From Streptococcus cristatus AS 1.3089 (GTDB taxonomy: Bacteria > Bacillota > Bacilli > Lactobacillales > Streptococcaceae), in assembly GCF_000385925.1 (NCBI RefSeq), contig NC_021175.1, positions 689,501-753,500 on the forward strand: a stretch of DNA of 64,000 nt, given 5' to 3'. Shown here in pieces: positions 55,148-64,000 of the stretch (positions are counted from its first letter, which is position 1; each line of letters begins with the position of its first letter). Under the pieces are notes generated by a model. That model had not been told where the DNA came from. It saw only the letters and a program-made list of their open reading frames with translations, and made no database searches. The position numbers were made by a program, and so were the translations under genes.

Positions 55148-55869
55148 AAAAATTTGCTAATCTCTATTTAGCGATCGTGTTTCTAATCCTCTATCTTCCG
55201 ATCTTTTATTTGATTGCCTATGCTTTCAATGCTGGCGATGATATGAATAAATTTACTGGCTTTGATCTGGTTCATTTTCAAAAGCTGTTTGAAGATTCAC
55301 GCTTGATTTTAATTTTGGCGCAGACTTTCTTCTTAGCCTTTCTTTCTTCCCTCATTGCTACGATTATCGGAACTTTTGGTGCTATTTATATTTACCAAGC
55401 CCGCAAAAAATATCAGGATGCCTTCTTATCCATCAATAATATTTTGATGGTGGCGCCTGACGTTATGATTGGGGCTAGCTTCCTGATTCTCTTTACCACG
55501 GCTAAATTCCAATTGGGCTTTATATCTGTTTTGGCCAGTCACGTTGCTTTTTCAATTCCCATTGTGGTGCTGATGATTTTGCCAAGGCTGAAAGAAATGA
55601 ATGATGACATGATTAAAGCTGCTTATGATTTGGGAGCTAGTCAAGTCCAGATGCTCAAGGAAATCATGCTGCCTTATTTGACACCAGCCATCATTGCCGG
55701 TTATTTTATGGCTTTCACCTACTCACTAGATGACTTTGCTGTGACCTTCTTTGTAACAGGAAATGGCTTCTCGACTCTTTCCGTAGAAATTTATTCCCGT
55801 GCACGGCAAGGAATTCCTTGGAAATCAATGCCCTGTCTGCTCTGGTCTTTCTCTTTAGTATCGTTTTAG
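55144..55869 (+). CDS. potC: spermidine/putrescine ABC transporter permease PotC, frameshifted 3' end
   Basis: ATG 55144 overlaps the potB stop. Helices 1-5 and the loop EMNDDMIKAAYDLGASQVQMLKEIMLPYL are normal. After SRARQGI the frame gives PWKSMPCLLWSFSLVSF and stops at 55869. The next frame reads LEINALSALVFLFSIVLVIG followed by YYFITREKEEAA and a TGA at 55914 overlapping the potD ATG, exactly as expected for intact potC. One T appears missing at GGAATTCC (55814-55815), which creates an EcoRI-type GAATTC. The last membrane helix is lost unless this is a sequencing error. Confidence 0.85.
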   Translation: MKKFANLYLAIVFLILYLPIFYLIAYAFNAGDDMNKFTGFDLVHFQKLFEDSRLILILAQTFFLAFLSSLIATIIGTFGAIYIYQARKKYQDAFLSINNILMVAPDVMIGASFLILFTTAKFQLGFISVLASHVAFSIPIVVLMILPRLKEMNDDMIKAAYDLGASQVQMLKEIMLPYLTPAIIAGYFMAFTYSLDDFAVTFFVTGNGFSTLSVEIYSRARQGIPWKSMPCLLWSFSLVSF

Positions 55870-55912
55870 TCATCGGTTATTACTTTATCACGCGTGAGAA
55901 GGAGGAAGCAGC

Positions 55913-56983
55913 ATGAAAAAACTCTATTCGTTTTTAGCAGGGATTCTTGCGATTATCCTGATCTTGTGGGGAATTAGCTATCGGATTGAGAGTAAAGCCA
56001 ACAGCAAGGGCAGTGATAAATTGGTTGTCTATAACTGGGGAGATTACATCGATCCAGACTTGCTGACTGAGTTTACCAAGGAAACAGGTGTTCAGGTCCA
56101 GTACGATACTTTCGACTCCAACGAAGCCATGTACACGAAAATCAAGCAAGGTGGTACAACCTACGATATCGCTATCCCAAGTGAGTACATGATTGCCAAA
56201 ATGATGAAGGAAAACTTGGTGGAGAAATTGGATCATAGCCAGATCAAAGGCTTGGAAAATATTGGTTCAGACTTTTTGGATCAGCCATTTGATCCAGGAA
56301 ATCAGTATTCCATTCCTTATTTCTGGGGAACGCTGGGCATTGTTTACAATACTAAAATGGTCGAGCACGCGCCTGAGCACTGGAACGATCTCTGGAAGCC
56401 AGAATACAGAAACTCTATCATGATGATTGACGGAGCCCGCGAAGTCATGGGGATTGGTCTGAACTCGAATGGTCATAGCCTTAACTCCAAAGATGCTGAC
56501 CAGCTGCAGGAGGCTGTCGATAAGCTTTATACTCTGACGCCCAATATCAAAGCCATCGTCGCTGATGAGATGAAAGGCTACATGATTCAGAATAACGCGG
56601 CTATTGGCGTGACCTTCTCTGGCGAAGCTCGCCAAATGCTGGAAGCTAACGAAGATTTGCGCTATGTTGTTCCGACAGAAGCTAGCAACCTTTGGTTTGA
56701 TAATATCGTCATTCCTAAAACCGTAAAAAATAAAAAAGCTGCCTATCAGTTTATCAATTTCATGCTGAGACCAGAAAATGCTTATAAAAATGCTCTTTAT
56801 GTTGGCTACTCAACACCAAATCTTCCTGCCAAGGCCATGCTGCCAGAAGAAGTACAGGAAGACGAGGCTTTCTATCCAACCGAAGAAACCATGAAGCATC
56901 TGGAAGTCTATCAGCAATTAGGACCGAAATGGCTCGGAACATACAATGACCTCTATCTTCAAGTCAAAATGTATCGCAAGTAG
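55913..56983 (+). CDS. potD: spermidine/putrescine-binding protein PotD
   Basis: 356 residues. An N-terminal hydrophobic helix (FLAGILAIILILWGI) without a lipobox cysteine suggests an uncleaved or signal-peptidase-I-type anchor. The mature part has VYNWGDYIDPDLLTEFTKETGV, ambiguous acidic polyamine-binding residues, YFWGTLGIVYNTKM and WFDNIVIPK. The start overlaps the ancestral potC stop. It captures polyamines outside the membrane and delivers them to PotBC. The original terminator after its stop is interrupted by an IS element. Confidence 0.93.
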   Translation: MKKLYSFLAGILAIILILWGISYRIESKANSKGSDKLVVYNWGDYIDPDLLTEFTKETGVQVQYDTFDSNEAMYTKIKQGGTTYDIAIPSEYMIAKMMKENLVEKLDHSQIKGLENIGSDFLDQPFDPGNQYSIPYFWGTLGIVYNTKMVEHAPEHWNDLWKPEYRNSIMMIDGAREVMGIGLNSNGHSLNSKDADQLQEAVDKLYTLTPNIKAIVADEMKGYMIQNNAAIGVTFSGEARQMLEANEDLRYVVPTEASNLWFDNIVIPKTVKNKKAAYQFINFMLRPENAYKNALYVGYSTPNLPAKAMLPEEVQEDEAFYPTEETMKHLEVYQQLGPKWLGTYNDLYLQVKMYRK

Positions 56984-56991
56984 CCAAAGAA

Positions 56992-57009
56992 ACCTGAATT
57001 TATTCAGGT
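56992..57009 (+). repeat. 18 bp palindromic flanking repeat, left copy
   Basis: ACCTGAATTTATTCAGGT, itself able to form a hairpin, is identical to 58557-58574 on the other side of the IS element. Together with the outer AAAGAA and TTTCTTTTTTT it reconstructs one intact potD terminator. Confidence 0.8.
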
Positions 57010-58556
57010 CAGATTGAAGACAAAGTCCTTGGAACACAAGTTTCCAAGGGCTTTTCTTTGTGTAAAGTCGTATAATAGAGGTAAGAAGAGTTGTGAGGTG
57101 TTCCCCATGTTTCACAAAGAAAAAACTGATTATAATCGTAAGCAATATGGCTTCTATACAATAGATGAATTGGTCCCACAAGATCACTTTCTTCGCCAAG
57201 TAGATTCAAAGGTTGATTTTGACTTTATCTATGACTTGATAGAAGACACCTATAGTCCAGATAATGGTCGTCCTAGTCTTGATCCCGTCATGTTAGTCAA
57301 AATTCCTTTGATAAAATGTTTTTATGGCATTCGTTCCATGCGCCAAACCATTAAAGAGATTGAAGTAAACGTGGCCTATCGTTGGTTTCTTGGTCTGACT
57401 TTAGATGATAAGGTTCCTCATTTTACTCCCTATGGGAAGAATTACAGTCGTCGTTTTCAAGATAAAGAACTGATTTCTGAGATTTTTTCCCAAGTTCTCA
57501 ACCAAGCTTTGTATGCAGGTTTAATTGATCCTTCTGAAATATTTGTGGATGGTACCCATATCAAAGCGGCAGCTAATAGTCACAAGTATCGTAAGGAAAT
57601 GGTAGACCAACAAGCTAAATTTATGAGTGAACAATTGGAAGTTGAGATTGATTTAGATAGGAAAAAACACGCAAAAAAGTCCTTAAAGCCCGCAAAAGAA
57701 AGTGAGGCTAAGGAAAAGAAAATTTCAACGACAGATCCCGAATGTGGTTGGTTTCACAAGGGTGAACACAAGGAAGTATTTGCCTATTCTGCCCAAGTTG
57801 CATGCGATAAGCATGGTTGGGCCTTAGCTTATACGGTTGAAGCGGGAAATATTCATGATAGTCAGGCTTTCCCTGCCTTATTTTCAAAGTTAGAGCCTTT
57901 CTCCCCACGCTATATTATTGCGGATTCAGGCTACAAGACTCCAGCCATTGCCCATTATTTATTAGAACGTAACATCATCCCTGTCTTCCCTTATACTCGT
58001 CCAAAGGGAGTAAAGGGGAACTTAAGACCTAGTGATTTTGTTTATGATGCAAGTCATGACTCTTATGTCTGTCCAGAGAATCAAGTATTAAACTATCGCA
58101 CTACCACTCGAGAAGGTTACCGTGAGTATAAGAGTAATCCCAAAGTATGTGTTGACTGTCCTTTATTATCCGTTTGTACCCAAAGCAAGAATTTTCAAAA
58201 AGTAGTAACGAGACATGTCTGGAAAGATAACCTTGAATTTTGTGAGGAGATTCGTCATCAAAGAGAAATGAAAGAACTCTATAAGAAGCGCAAAGAAACA
58301 ATTGAACGACTCTTTGGGACTGCTAAGGAATATCATAACTTGAGATACACTAGAGAGAAAGGAAAGTCCAAAATGGAAGATAAGGTTGGGCTTACTTTGG
58401 CATGTTTAAATATCAAAAAACTAGTGAAATGGGTAGCGAATATCCCTTTTTATTTTGTTCTAAATCCGACCTTTGGATGGAATTGTAGATGACAAGAGAA
58501 AATATTTTTGAAAATACAAAAAACAAACGCCAAAAATGACGTTTGTCTTCGTTCTG
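57010..58556 (+). mobile_element. IS1182-family insertion sequence, complete
   Basis: 1547 bp. The left end CAGATTGAAGACAAAG and the reverse complement of the right end CAGAACGAAGACAAAC match at 13 of 16 positions, giving the terminal inverted repeats. A single transposase gene fills the interior, with its own TATAAT at 57071-57076. The element is flanked by 18 bp direct copies of a palindrome, in agreement with the preference of IS1182-type elements for hairpin targets. Confidence 0.88.
57107..58492 (+). CDS. IS1182 family transposase
   Basis: 461 residues from ATG 57107, preceded by GTGAGGTG; longer frames start inside the left end. An N-terminal DUF772-type domain (RPSLDPVMLVKIPLIKCFYGI, MRQTIKEIEVNVAYRWFLGL) precedes the DDE catalytic domain, with FVDGTHIKAAAN, YIIADSGYKTPAI and, late, KRKETIERLFGTAKEYHNLRYTREKG. 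A cysteine-rich segment (CPENQVL..CVDCPLLSVC) is typical of the family. The frame is intact, so the element may still be active. Confidence 0.93.
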   Translation: MFHKEKTDYNRKQYGFYTIDELVPQDHFLRQVDSKVDFDFIYDLIEDTYSPDNGRPSLDPVMLVKIPLIKCFYGIRSMRQTIKEIEVNVAYRWFLGLTLDDKVPHFTPYGKNYSRRFQDKELISEIFSQVLNQALYAGLIDPSEIFVDGTHIKAAANSHKYRKEMVDQQAKFMSEQLEVEIDLDRKKHAKKSLKPAKESEAKEKKISTTDPECGWFHKGEHKEVFAYSAQVACDKHGWALAYTVEAGNIHDSQAFPALFSKLEPFSPRYIIADSGYKTPAIAHYLLERNIIPVFPYTRPKGVKGNLRPSDFVYDASHDSYVCPENQVLNYRTTTREGYREYKSNPKVCVDCPLLSVCTQSKNFQKVVTRHVWKDNLEFCEEIRHQREMKELYKKRKETIERLFGTAKEYHNLRYTREKGKSKMEDKVGLTLACLNIKKLVKWVANIPFYFVLNPTFGWNCR

Positions 58557-58574
58557 ACCTGAATTTATTCAGGT
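58557..58574 (+). repeat. 18 bp palindromic flanking repeat, right copy
   Basis: Second copy of ACCTGAATTTATTCAGGT. It is followed by TTTCTTTTTTT, so it still works as a terminator facing right. Confidence 0.8.
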
Positions 58575-58606
58575 TTCTTTTTTTCTATTTTGACTTGTAT
58601 AATTAT

Positions 58607-58635
58607 TTGAAAAGTAGAAGAGAAAGTGGTAAAAT
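58607..58635 (+). promoter_or_regulatory. promoter of the alcohol dehydrogenase gene
   Basis: TTGAAA (58607-58612), 17 nt, TAAAAT (58630-58635) with a TGG extension. Confidence 0.65.
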
Positions 58636-58686
58636 TATATTAACATATGCAATAGAGCTTTGTGCTCAATTAAGGAGGAAATCATT

Positions 58687-59838
58687 ATGTCAGTTTTCTA
58701 CGTTCCATCAGTCAATTTGATTGGTAAGGGTGTCATCAATGAATTTGGTGCTCATGTCAAAGAGTTGGGCTTCAAGAAAGCTCTAATTGTTACAGATCAC
58801 TACATTGCATCCAGTGATATTTTACCAAAAGTCATCAAGCCGCTAGAAGCAGAAGGCATTGAATATGTGGTTTTTGAAGGTGTAGACCCAAATCCTTCTT
58901 GTAAGAATGTCTACGATGGCTTAGCTGCTCTTCAAGAAAATGGCTGTGATTTTATCATCAGTGTCGGCGGAGGCTCTCCTCAAGATGCTGCTAGCTGTAT
59001 TTCTATTATGGCGACAAATGGAGGCAAGCCTCAGGATTATGAGGGGCTCCACAAGTCTAAAGAAAAGGGACTGCCAGTTGTAGCTATCAACACCACGGCA
59101 GGGACTTCTGCTGAAATTACCATCAACTATGTCATCACGGACGAAGAACGCAAGGTTAAGATGGTGATGGTTGATAAGAACAGTCTGGCTCTCATCTCTG
59201 TCAATGACCCAGAGCTCATGGTTTCAAAACCAGCTAATTTAACAGCAGCGACTGGGATGGATGCTTTGACCCATGCTGTTGAAGCCTTGGTAACTCCTAG
59301 TGCTTATGGCGTGACCAAGAAACTGTCGATCGGTGCCATCGAGTTGATTAAGGAATATTTACCGCGAGCAGTTGCTAATGGCCATGATATAGAAGCGCGT
59401 GAAGCTATGGTCAATGCTATTTTCCTCGGTGGCATGGCCTTTAACAACGCAGGTCTAGGCTACGTGCATTCGATGGCTCACCAGCTTGGTGCGGTCTATC
59501 ATCTTCCTCATGGGGTTTGCTGTGCTATGCTCCTGCCAGTAGTCGAGCGTGAAAATGCCAAACGTGTGCCAGCAGCCTTTAGAAATGTAGCTAAAGCTTT
59601 AGGCTTGCATACCGAAGGCAAGACTGATGAAGAATGTGCGGCATATGCCATTTCGGAAATCGAAACCTTGTCCGAAACGGTCGGTATTCCTAAGAAATTG
59701 ACCGATCTTGGTATTGAAGAAAAGGACTTTGACTTTGAATACCTTTCTAAGAATGCCTTGATTGATGCTTGCGCACCTGGTAATCCTTTCATGCCGACTT
59801 TGGAAGAAACCATCGCTTTATACAAAGAATTGTTTTAA
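58687..59838 (+). CDS. iron-containing alcohol dehydrogenase (type III)
   Basis: 383 residues from ATG 58687, with AAGGAGGAAATC upstream. NAD-binding SVGGGSPQDAA, the INTTAGTSAEIT stretch and the metal ligands in GMDALTHAVEA, GYVHSMAHQLGAVYHLPHG mark the Fe-ADH family (AdhB/FucO/1,3-propanediol dehydrogenase type). Cytoplasmic; likely reduces acetaldehyde or related aldehydes with NADH. Single-gene unit with its own promoter and terminator. The exact substrate cannot be decided by eye. Confidence 0.92.
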   Translation: MSVFYVPSVNLIGKGVINEFGAHVKELGFKKALIVTDHYIASSDILPKVIKPLEAEGIEYVVFEGVDPNPSCKNVYDGLAALQENGCDFIISVGGGSPQDAASCISIMATNGGKPQDYEGLHKSKEKGLPVVAINTTAGTSAEITINYVITDEERKVKMVMVDKNSLALISVNDPELMVSKPANLTAATGMDALTHAVEALVTPSAYGVTKKLSIGAIELIKEYLPRAVANGHDIEAREAMVNAIFLGGMAFNNAGLGYVHSMAHQLGAVYHLPHGVCCAMLLPVVERENAKRVPAAFRNVAKALGLHTEGKTDEECAAYAISEIETLSETVGIPKKLTDLGIEEKDFDFEYLSKNALIDACAPGNPFMPTLEETIALYKELF

Positions 59839-59886
59839 GGCAAAGGAGAAAGGCTCTCCCTCTAAACTTAGTTGATTTATATCAAA

Positions 59887-59921
59887 AAAAGACAGTTGCT
59901 CTCTCCTACAACTGTCTTTTT
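59887..59921. terminator. bidirectional terminator
   Basis: GACAGTTG (59891-59898) pairs with CAACTGTC (59909-59916); A's precede and T's follow, serving both convergent genes. Confidence 0.85.
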
Positions 59922-59950
59922 AATTTACGGAAATGGGATGATGTACAGGA

Positions 59951-60766
59951 TTAGTGACCTAAGATAAACCTAGCAATAGCTGTAGCAACGCCATTTTCTT
60001 CATTGCTATCTGTTACATAGTCAGCTAAGTCTTTGACATGTTGGCTAGCATTCCCCATGGCAACACCCAAGCCAGCAAATTGAAGCATTTCAATATCGTT
60101 ATTAGCATCGCCCAGTGCCATGATTTCCTCGGGTTTGATTTCTAGAGCTTGCGCCAGACGCTCTAAGGCAAAGGCTTTGGTAACACCTTTTGGCATCGCC
60201 TCGTAGATGACAGGCTGGGAACGGACGCCACTGAATCGCTGGCAGAGTTCTTGAGCGAACTTGTTCTCAAAATCATCTACTTGCTCAGGATTTCCTAGAA
60301 ACATAGCTTGAAACATTCGATGCTGGCCGCTGCAAGCTTCCTCAAGGCTAATTTCAGTAGGAGATGTAAAGACGAGGGCCGCATCATCTGTCACAATTTT
60401 GCTGGCTTTCTCTCCTACGACGAAGTAATGCTCTTCATCAAACAAGGTCAACTGTACTTGGCTCTGCTCGGCCAAACTGTAGAGGTAGCGAATGTCTTCG
60501 GTCTTTAATTCTTGCCAATCAACAAGCTGCCAATCGCTAGTCTGATGGATAGCGCAGCCATTGTCTACGATGACATATTCATTTTCATTCTCCAAGCCCA
60601 GCTCTTGAAAGTAAGGCTTGACACCCACGAGCGGTCTGCCTGTACAGAGGACAAGCTTGACTCCAGCTTGGATAGCTTGGTGAATGGCATCAATATGAGC
60701 TTGAGGAATCTTTTTGTCCTCAGTTAGCAAGGTGCCGTCCATATCAAGGGCAATTAGTTTAATCAT
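59951..60766 (-). CDS. Cof-type HAD-IIB family phosphatase
   Basis: 271 residues. HAD motif I LDMDGTLL, motif II LCTGRP, the K in KGVTKAFAL (motif III) and motif IV GDANNDIEMLQ, with a type IIB cap between. Related enzymes (YidA, Cof) dephosphorylate sugar phosphates or pyridoxal phosphate; the physiological substrate is unknown. Single gene read towards the alcohol dehydrogenase gene; a weak ribosome binding site (TGGAGAAAA on the minus strand) precedes the ATG. Confidence 0.9.
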   Translation of the reverse strand: MIKLIALDMDGTLLTEDKKIPQAHIDAIHQAIQAGVKLVLCTGRPLVGVKPYFQELGLENENEYVIVDNGCAIHQTSDWQLVDWQELKTEDIRYLYSLAEQSQVQLTLFDEEHYFVVGEKASKIVTDDAALVFTSPTEISLEEACSGQHRMFQAMFLGNPEQVDDFENKFAQELCQRFSGVRSQPVIYEAMPKGVTKAFALERLAQALEIKPEEIMALGDANNDIEMLQFAGLGVAMGNASQHVKDLADYVTDSNEENGVATAIARFILGH

Positions 60767-60865
60767 AGTTTTTCTCCAATAGTATTTGTGAATATTATAG
60801 CATATTTTCTATCGCTAGGAGAGCAGAAATGGGAAAAGCTTGTTTTTTTCATTTTTCAAGCCTTG

Positions 60866-60874
60866 TGGTATAAT
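60866..60874 (+). promoter_or_regulatory. extended -10 promoter of the proBAC operon
   Basis: TGGTATAAT, 29 nt before the proB start. Confidence 0.6.
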
Positions 60875-60903
60875 AAGAAAATCTAGTAAGGAAAAGAGAA
60901 GCT

Positions 60904-62013
60904 ATGAAAGCAAAGCGTATCGTATTTAAAGTTGGAACGAGCTCATTGACAAATCCTGATGGCAGTTTGTCGCGGGCAAAGGTGCGGGAAATTACCCATC
61001 AATTATCGGTCTTGCATGAAGCAGGGCATGAGTTGATTTTGGTATCGTCTGGAGCTATTGCGGCTGGTTTTTCTTCTCTGGGCTTTAAAAAACGCCCAAC
61101 CAAAGTAGCCGACAAACAGGCTTCGGCCGCTGTTGGTCAAGGTCTTCTCCTAGAGGAGTACACCACTAATCTGCTCTTGAAGAAGATTGTATCTGCCCAG
61201 ATCTTGCTGACGCAGGATGATTTTGCGGATAAACGGCGTTACAAAAATGCCCACCAAGCTCTGTCAGTCCTCCTCAATCGTGGAGCTATTCCCATTATCA
61301 ATGAGAATGATACTGTTTCTATCGAGGAGCTAAAAGTAGGTGATAATGACACGCTTAGTGCTCAGGTGGCAGCCATGGTTCAGGCGGATCTTTTGGTACT
61401 TTTGACAGATGTTGATGGGCTGTACACGGCTAATCCTGCTTCAGATCCAACTGCCAAACGTCTTGAAAGAATTGAGACTATTTCTAGCGATTTAATTGAT
61501 ATAGCAGGCGGTGCAGGTTCCAGCAATGGGACTGGTGGCATGCTGACCAAGATCAAAGCAGCAACTTTGGCGACCATGTCCGGTGTACCAGTCTATATCT
61601 GCTCATCACTTAAAAGCAATGCTTTATTGGAGGCAGCGAGCCAGACTCGAGATGGAAGCTTTTTCTCGGCACAGGATAAGGGCTTGAAGACGCAAAAGCA
61701 GTGGCTGGCCTTTTATGCTAAGAGTCAAGGCGCCATCTATGTAGATCAGGGAGCGGCACAGGCACTCCGTTACGATGGTAAAAGCCTTCTGGCATCAGGA
61801 ATTGTTAGGTTAGAGGGGCATTTTTCCTACCAAGATACGGTGACAGTGTACGAAGAGGAGACTGGTGCGATTTTAGGAAAGGGGCGCGTGCGCTTTGGTA
61901 AATCGGCCCTCAAGGACATGCTTCGATCTAGCAAGCCAAAAGGAGTCGTCATTCATCGTGACGATTGGATTTCTATTACTCCAGAGCTCCAACTGCTCTT
62001 TTCTGAATTTTAA
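60904..62013 (+). CDS. proB: glutamate 5-kinase
   Basis: 369 residues: an amino-acid-kinase domain ([76 protein letters not shown]) and a C-terminal PUA domain from about residue 275. It phosphorylates glutamate, the first step of proline synthesis, usually under proline feedback control. First gene of the operon; AAGGAAAAGAG as ribosome binding site. Confidence 0.95.
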   Translation: MKAKRIVFKVGTSSLTNPDGSLSRAKVREITHQLSVLHEAGHELILVSSGAIAAGFSSLGFKKRPTKVADKQASAAVGQGLLLEEYTTNLLLKKIVSAQILLTQDDFADKRRYKNAHQALSVLLNRGAIPIINENDTVSIEELKVGDNDTLSAQVAAMVQADLLVLLTDVDGLYTANPASDPTAKRLERIETISSDLIDIAGGAGSSNGTGGMLTKIKAATLATMSGVPVYICSSLKSNALLEAASQTRDGSFFSAQDKGLKTQKQWLAFYAKSQGAIYVDQGAAQALRYDGKSLLASGIVRLEGHFSYQDTVTVYEEETGAILGKGRVRFGKSALKDMLRSSKPKGVVIHRDDWISITPELQLLFSEF

Positions 62014-62115
62014 GTGGAAATAGGAGCTTACTTATTAAGAGTATTTCATAACCGAACTCTGCAACATTTTCACGAATGCTAAAAAGAATTATTGTATCTT
62101 ACGAAAGGAGGCGCT

Positions 62116-63378
62116 ATGACCTCAACACAAGAATTATTTGAAATTGTTAAAAAGTCAAAAAAATCAATCAACACAGCTACAACTGCTGAGAAAAATCATG
62201 CTTTGGAAGAAATGGCAAAGCAGCTCTGGCTTTCTCGTGCTGACATTTTAGAAGCCAATGAATTGGATATGGCAGCGGCTAAAGGTAAAATCTCAGATGT
62301 AATGCTGGATCGTCTCTATCTGGATGAGGAGCGGATTGCTGCCATGGCAAAGGGTATTCGTCAGCTGATTGACTTAGAGGATCCTGTAGGGCAAGTCTTG
62401 GAAAGGACTGAGCTTGAGAACGGCCTCGTCATCAGCAAAAAGCGGGTGGCTATGGGCGTGATTGGGATTATCTACGAAAGCCGGCCTAATGTAACCTCTG
62501 ATGCTGCTGCTCTAGCTCTAAAAAGTGGTAGCGCAGTCGTCCTCAGAAGTGGTAAGGATGCTTATCAGACAGCGCTAGCTATTGTCACAGCTTTGAAAGA
62601 AGGCTTGGCTCAGACCAAGATTTCACCGGATTGTATCCAGTTGGTTTCTGATACTAGTCGGGCTTCCGCTCAGGCCATGATGAAGGCCAAGGGCTATCTG
62701 GATTTGCTCATTCCTCGTGGTGGTGCGGGACTGATTCAGGCGGTCGTGGAAAATGCTACCGTGCCAGTTATCGAGACAGGTACCGGAATTGTCCATGTCT
62801 ATGTAGATAAGGATGCTGATCAAGGCAAGGCTTTGGCGATTATTGAGAATGCTAAGACCAGTCGCCCTTCTGTCTGCAATGCTATGGAAGTACTACTGGT
62901 TCATGAAGCGATTGCAGCTGACTTTTTGCCACGTTTGCAGAAGATCTTGGTGACTGATCGTGATGCTGCGCAAGAAAACCCTGTTGAATTACGGTTGGAT
63001 GAGAAAGCAGCTAAGTATATCTCGGGCTCGCAAGCTAAATCGGAAGATTTTGATACCGAATTTTTGGATTACGTCTTAGCGGTCAAGCTGGTTTCTTCTC
63101 TGGAAGAAGCGGTGGAGCATATCGAAGCCCACAGCACCCATCACTCGGATGCCATTGTGACGGAGAATGAAGCAGCGGTAGCTTACTTCACAGAGCAGGT
63201 GGATAGCGCAGCAGTTTATGTCAATGCCTCAACCCGCTTTACAGATGGCGGTCAATTTGGCCTTGGCTGCGAAATGGGGATTTCTACTCAAAAACTACAT
63301 GCCAGAGGTCCCATGGGACTGAAAGAGCTGACCAGCTATAAATACGTCATCCAAGGGACTGGTCAAGTGAGGAAATAA
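62116..63378 (+). CDS. proA: glutamate-5-semialdehyde dehydrogenase (gamma-glutamyl phosphate reductase)
   Basis: 420 residues from ATG 62116, with the strong ribosome binding site GAAAGGAGGCGCT; an earlier in-frame ATG overlaps that ribosome binding site. [27 protein letters not shown], the catalytic cysteine in [17 protein letters not shown] and [21 protein letters not shown] are conserved. It acts with ProB. The 100 bp gap after proB shows no terminator that I can support. Confidence 0.95.
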   Translation: MTSTQELFEIVKKSKKSINTATTAEKNHALEEMAKQLWLSRADILEANELDMAAAKGKISDVMLDRLYLDEERIAAMAKGIRQLIDLEDPVGQVLERTELENGLVISKKRVAMGVIGIIYESRPNVTSDAAALALKSGSAVVLRSGKDAYQTALAIVTALKEGLAQTKISPDCIQLVSDTSRASAQAMMKAKGYLDLLIPRGGAGLIQAVVENATVPVIETGTGIVHVYVDKDADQGKALAIIENAKTSRPSVCNAMEVLLVHEAIAADFLPRLQKILVTDRDAAQENPVELRLDEKAAKYISGSQAKSEDFDTEFLDYVLAVKLVSSLEEAVEHIEAHSTHHSDAIVTENEAAVAYFTEQVDSAAVYVNASTRFTDGGQFGLGCEMGISTQKLHARGPMGLKELTSYKYVIQGTGQVRK

Positions 63379-63380
63379 TG

Positions 63381-64000
63381 ATGAAAATTGGATTTATTGG
63401 TCTGGGAAATATGGGCGGCAGTCTTGCTCGCCTAGTTGCCCAAGTTGAAAGATATAGCAGCGAATTACTCCTAGCTAATCGCAGTCGTGACAAGGCTGAA
63501 AAGCTTGCTGCAGAAGTTGGTGGTCAGCCGGTCAGCAATGAAGAAGTTTTTGCCCAGGCAGAGGTGATTATTCTGGGTATCAAACCAGCTCAGTTTGAGG
63601 GTTTACTGGCTGACTATCAGGAAGTTCTAGAAGAACGGGAGTCTCTTCTGCTGGTTTCGATGGCTGCAGGCCTGTCCTTGGAAAGATTGGAAAAAATGAC
63701 ACCTAGTCACCATCGTTGGATTCGGATGATGCCTAATACACCCGTAGTCGTAGGTGAGGGTGTTATTAGCTATGCCTTATCCCAGCAAGCACATCAAGAG
63801 GACGAAGCCTTGTTCCGTGAACTTCTTTCTTCTGCTGGTCTTTTGGTCAAACTTGATGAAAAGCAGTTGGATGCGGCGACAGCTCTTGCTGGCTGTGGAC
63901 CAGCTTTCGTCTATCTTTTTATAGAGGCTTTAGCGGATGCAGGTGTCCGAGCAGGACTCAGTCGCGATATATCGCTGCAGCTAGCTAATCAGACACTTTT
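63381..64000 (+). CDS. proC: pyrroline-5-carboxylate reductase, 5' part
   Basis: The frame opens at ATG 63381 (or the ATG at 63378, which overlaps the proA stop) and is still open at the window end. About 206 residues are visible: MKIGFIGLGNMGGSLARLV (NAD(P)-binding), IILGIKPAQF, RMMPNTPVVVGEGV and the ALAGCGPAFVYLFIEALADAGVRAGLS substrate region. It completes proline synthesis. AGGA lies 8 nt before 63381. Confidence 0.93.
   Translation, partial: MKIGFIGLGNMGGSLARLVAQVERYSSELLLANRSRDKAEKLAAEVGGQPVSNEEVFAQAEVIILGIKPAQFEGLLADYQEVLEERESLLLVSMAAGLSLERLEKMTPSHHRWIRMMPNTPVVVGEGVISYALSQQAHQEDEALFRELLSSAGLLVKLDEKQLDAATALAGCGPAFVYLFIEALADAGVRAGLSRDISLQLANQTL

Noticed and set aside
58508..58720. 70-codon plus-strand frame downstream of the transposase
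   Set aside because: It spans the IS end, the terminator and the alcohol dehydrogenase promoter.

Overview
The window is a typical chromosome segment of a Streptococcus, most likely of the Mitis/Sanguinis group. The basis is the gene set and order (glpK-glpO-glpF beside an Mga-type regulator, pdp-deoC-cdd with a BmpA-type nucleoside transporter, murB-potABCD, proBAC), an LPXTG-anchored X-prolyl dipeptidyl peptidase, extended -10 (TGnTATAAT) promoters and cre-like CcpA boxes. Species assignment is inference; no rRNA or tRNA gene is present in the window.

Layout. 1-2212: 3' end of a LytR-CpsA-Psr gene and rlmD (rumA-type 23S rRNA methyltransferase). 2213-11512: a visibly AT-rich accessory island. 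It is bracketed by about 140 bp direct repeats of the rlmD 3' end and its downstream sequence (2162-2300 and 11371-11512). It holds serine-recombinase remnants, orphan genes behind a repeated terminator/promoter module, a 55-residue peptide gene with a strong promoter and structured leader, a 553-residue HEPN-like protein, a 114+427 residue gene pair, and a second HEPN-like gene (frameshifted) with a partner, bracketed by an 18 bp direct repeat. This island is the most likely place for undescribed phage-defence or element-maintenance functions.

11749-17102: small membrane protein, neopullulanase-like GH13 enzyme with a cre, and small lipoprotein/hypothetical genes, one frameshifted. 17292-23053: Mga-like regulator and glycerol catabolism (kinase, H2O2-forming glycerophosphate oxidase, facilitator). 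23241-34312: aminopeptidases, an alpha/beta hydrolase, cytoplasmic alpha-amylase, wall-anchored PepX-like peptidase, RocB-like peptidase and an ABC exporter. 34313-39510: small membrane and regulatory genes separated by four copies of two structured intergenic repeats, then a P-loop kinase-like gene.

39528-48616: rpsT, coaA, then a nucleoside salvage operon (methyltransferase, pdp, deoC, cdd, bmpA, and NupABC-like ABC transporter). 48718-53058: NodB-type deacetylase, hom-thrB and murB. 53203-56983: potABCD spermidine/putrescine uptake, with an apparent 1-nt deletion near the end of potC. 57010-58556: a complete IS1182-family element that split the potD terminator, flanked by an 18 bp palindromic duplication. 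58687-64000: iron-containing alcohol dehydrogenase, Cof-type HAD phosphatase, and proB-proA-proC (proC runs off the window).
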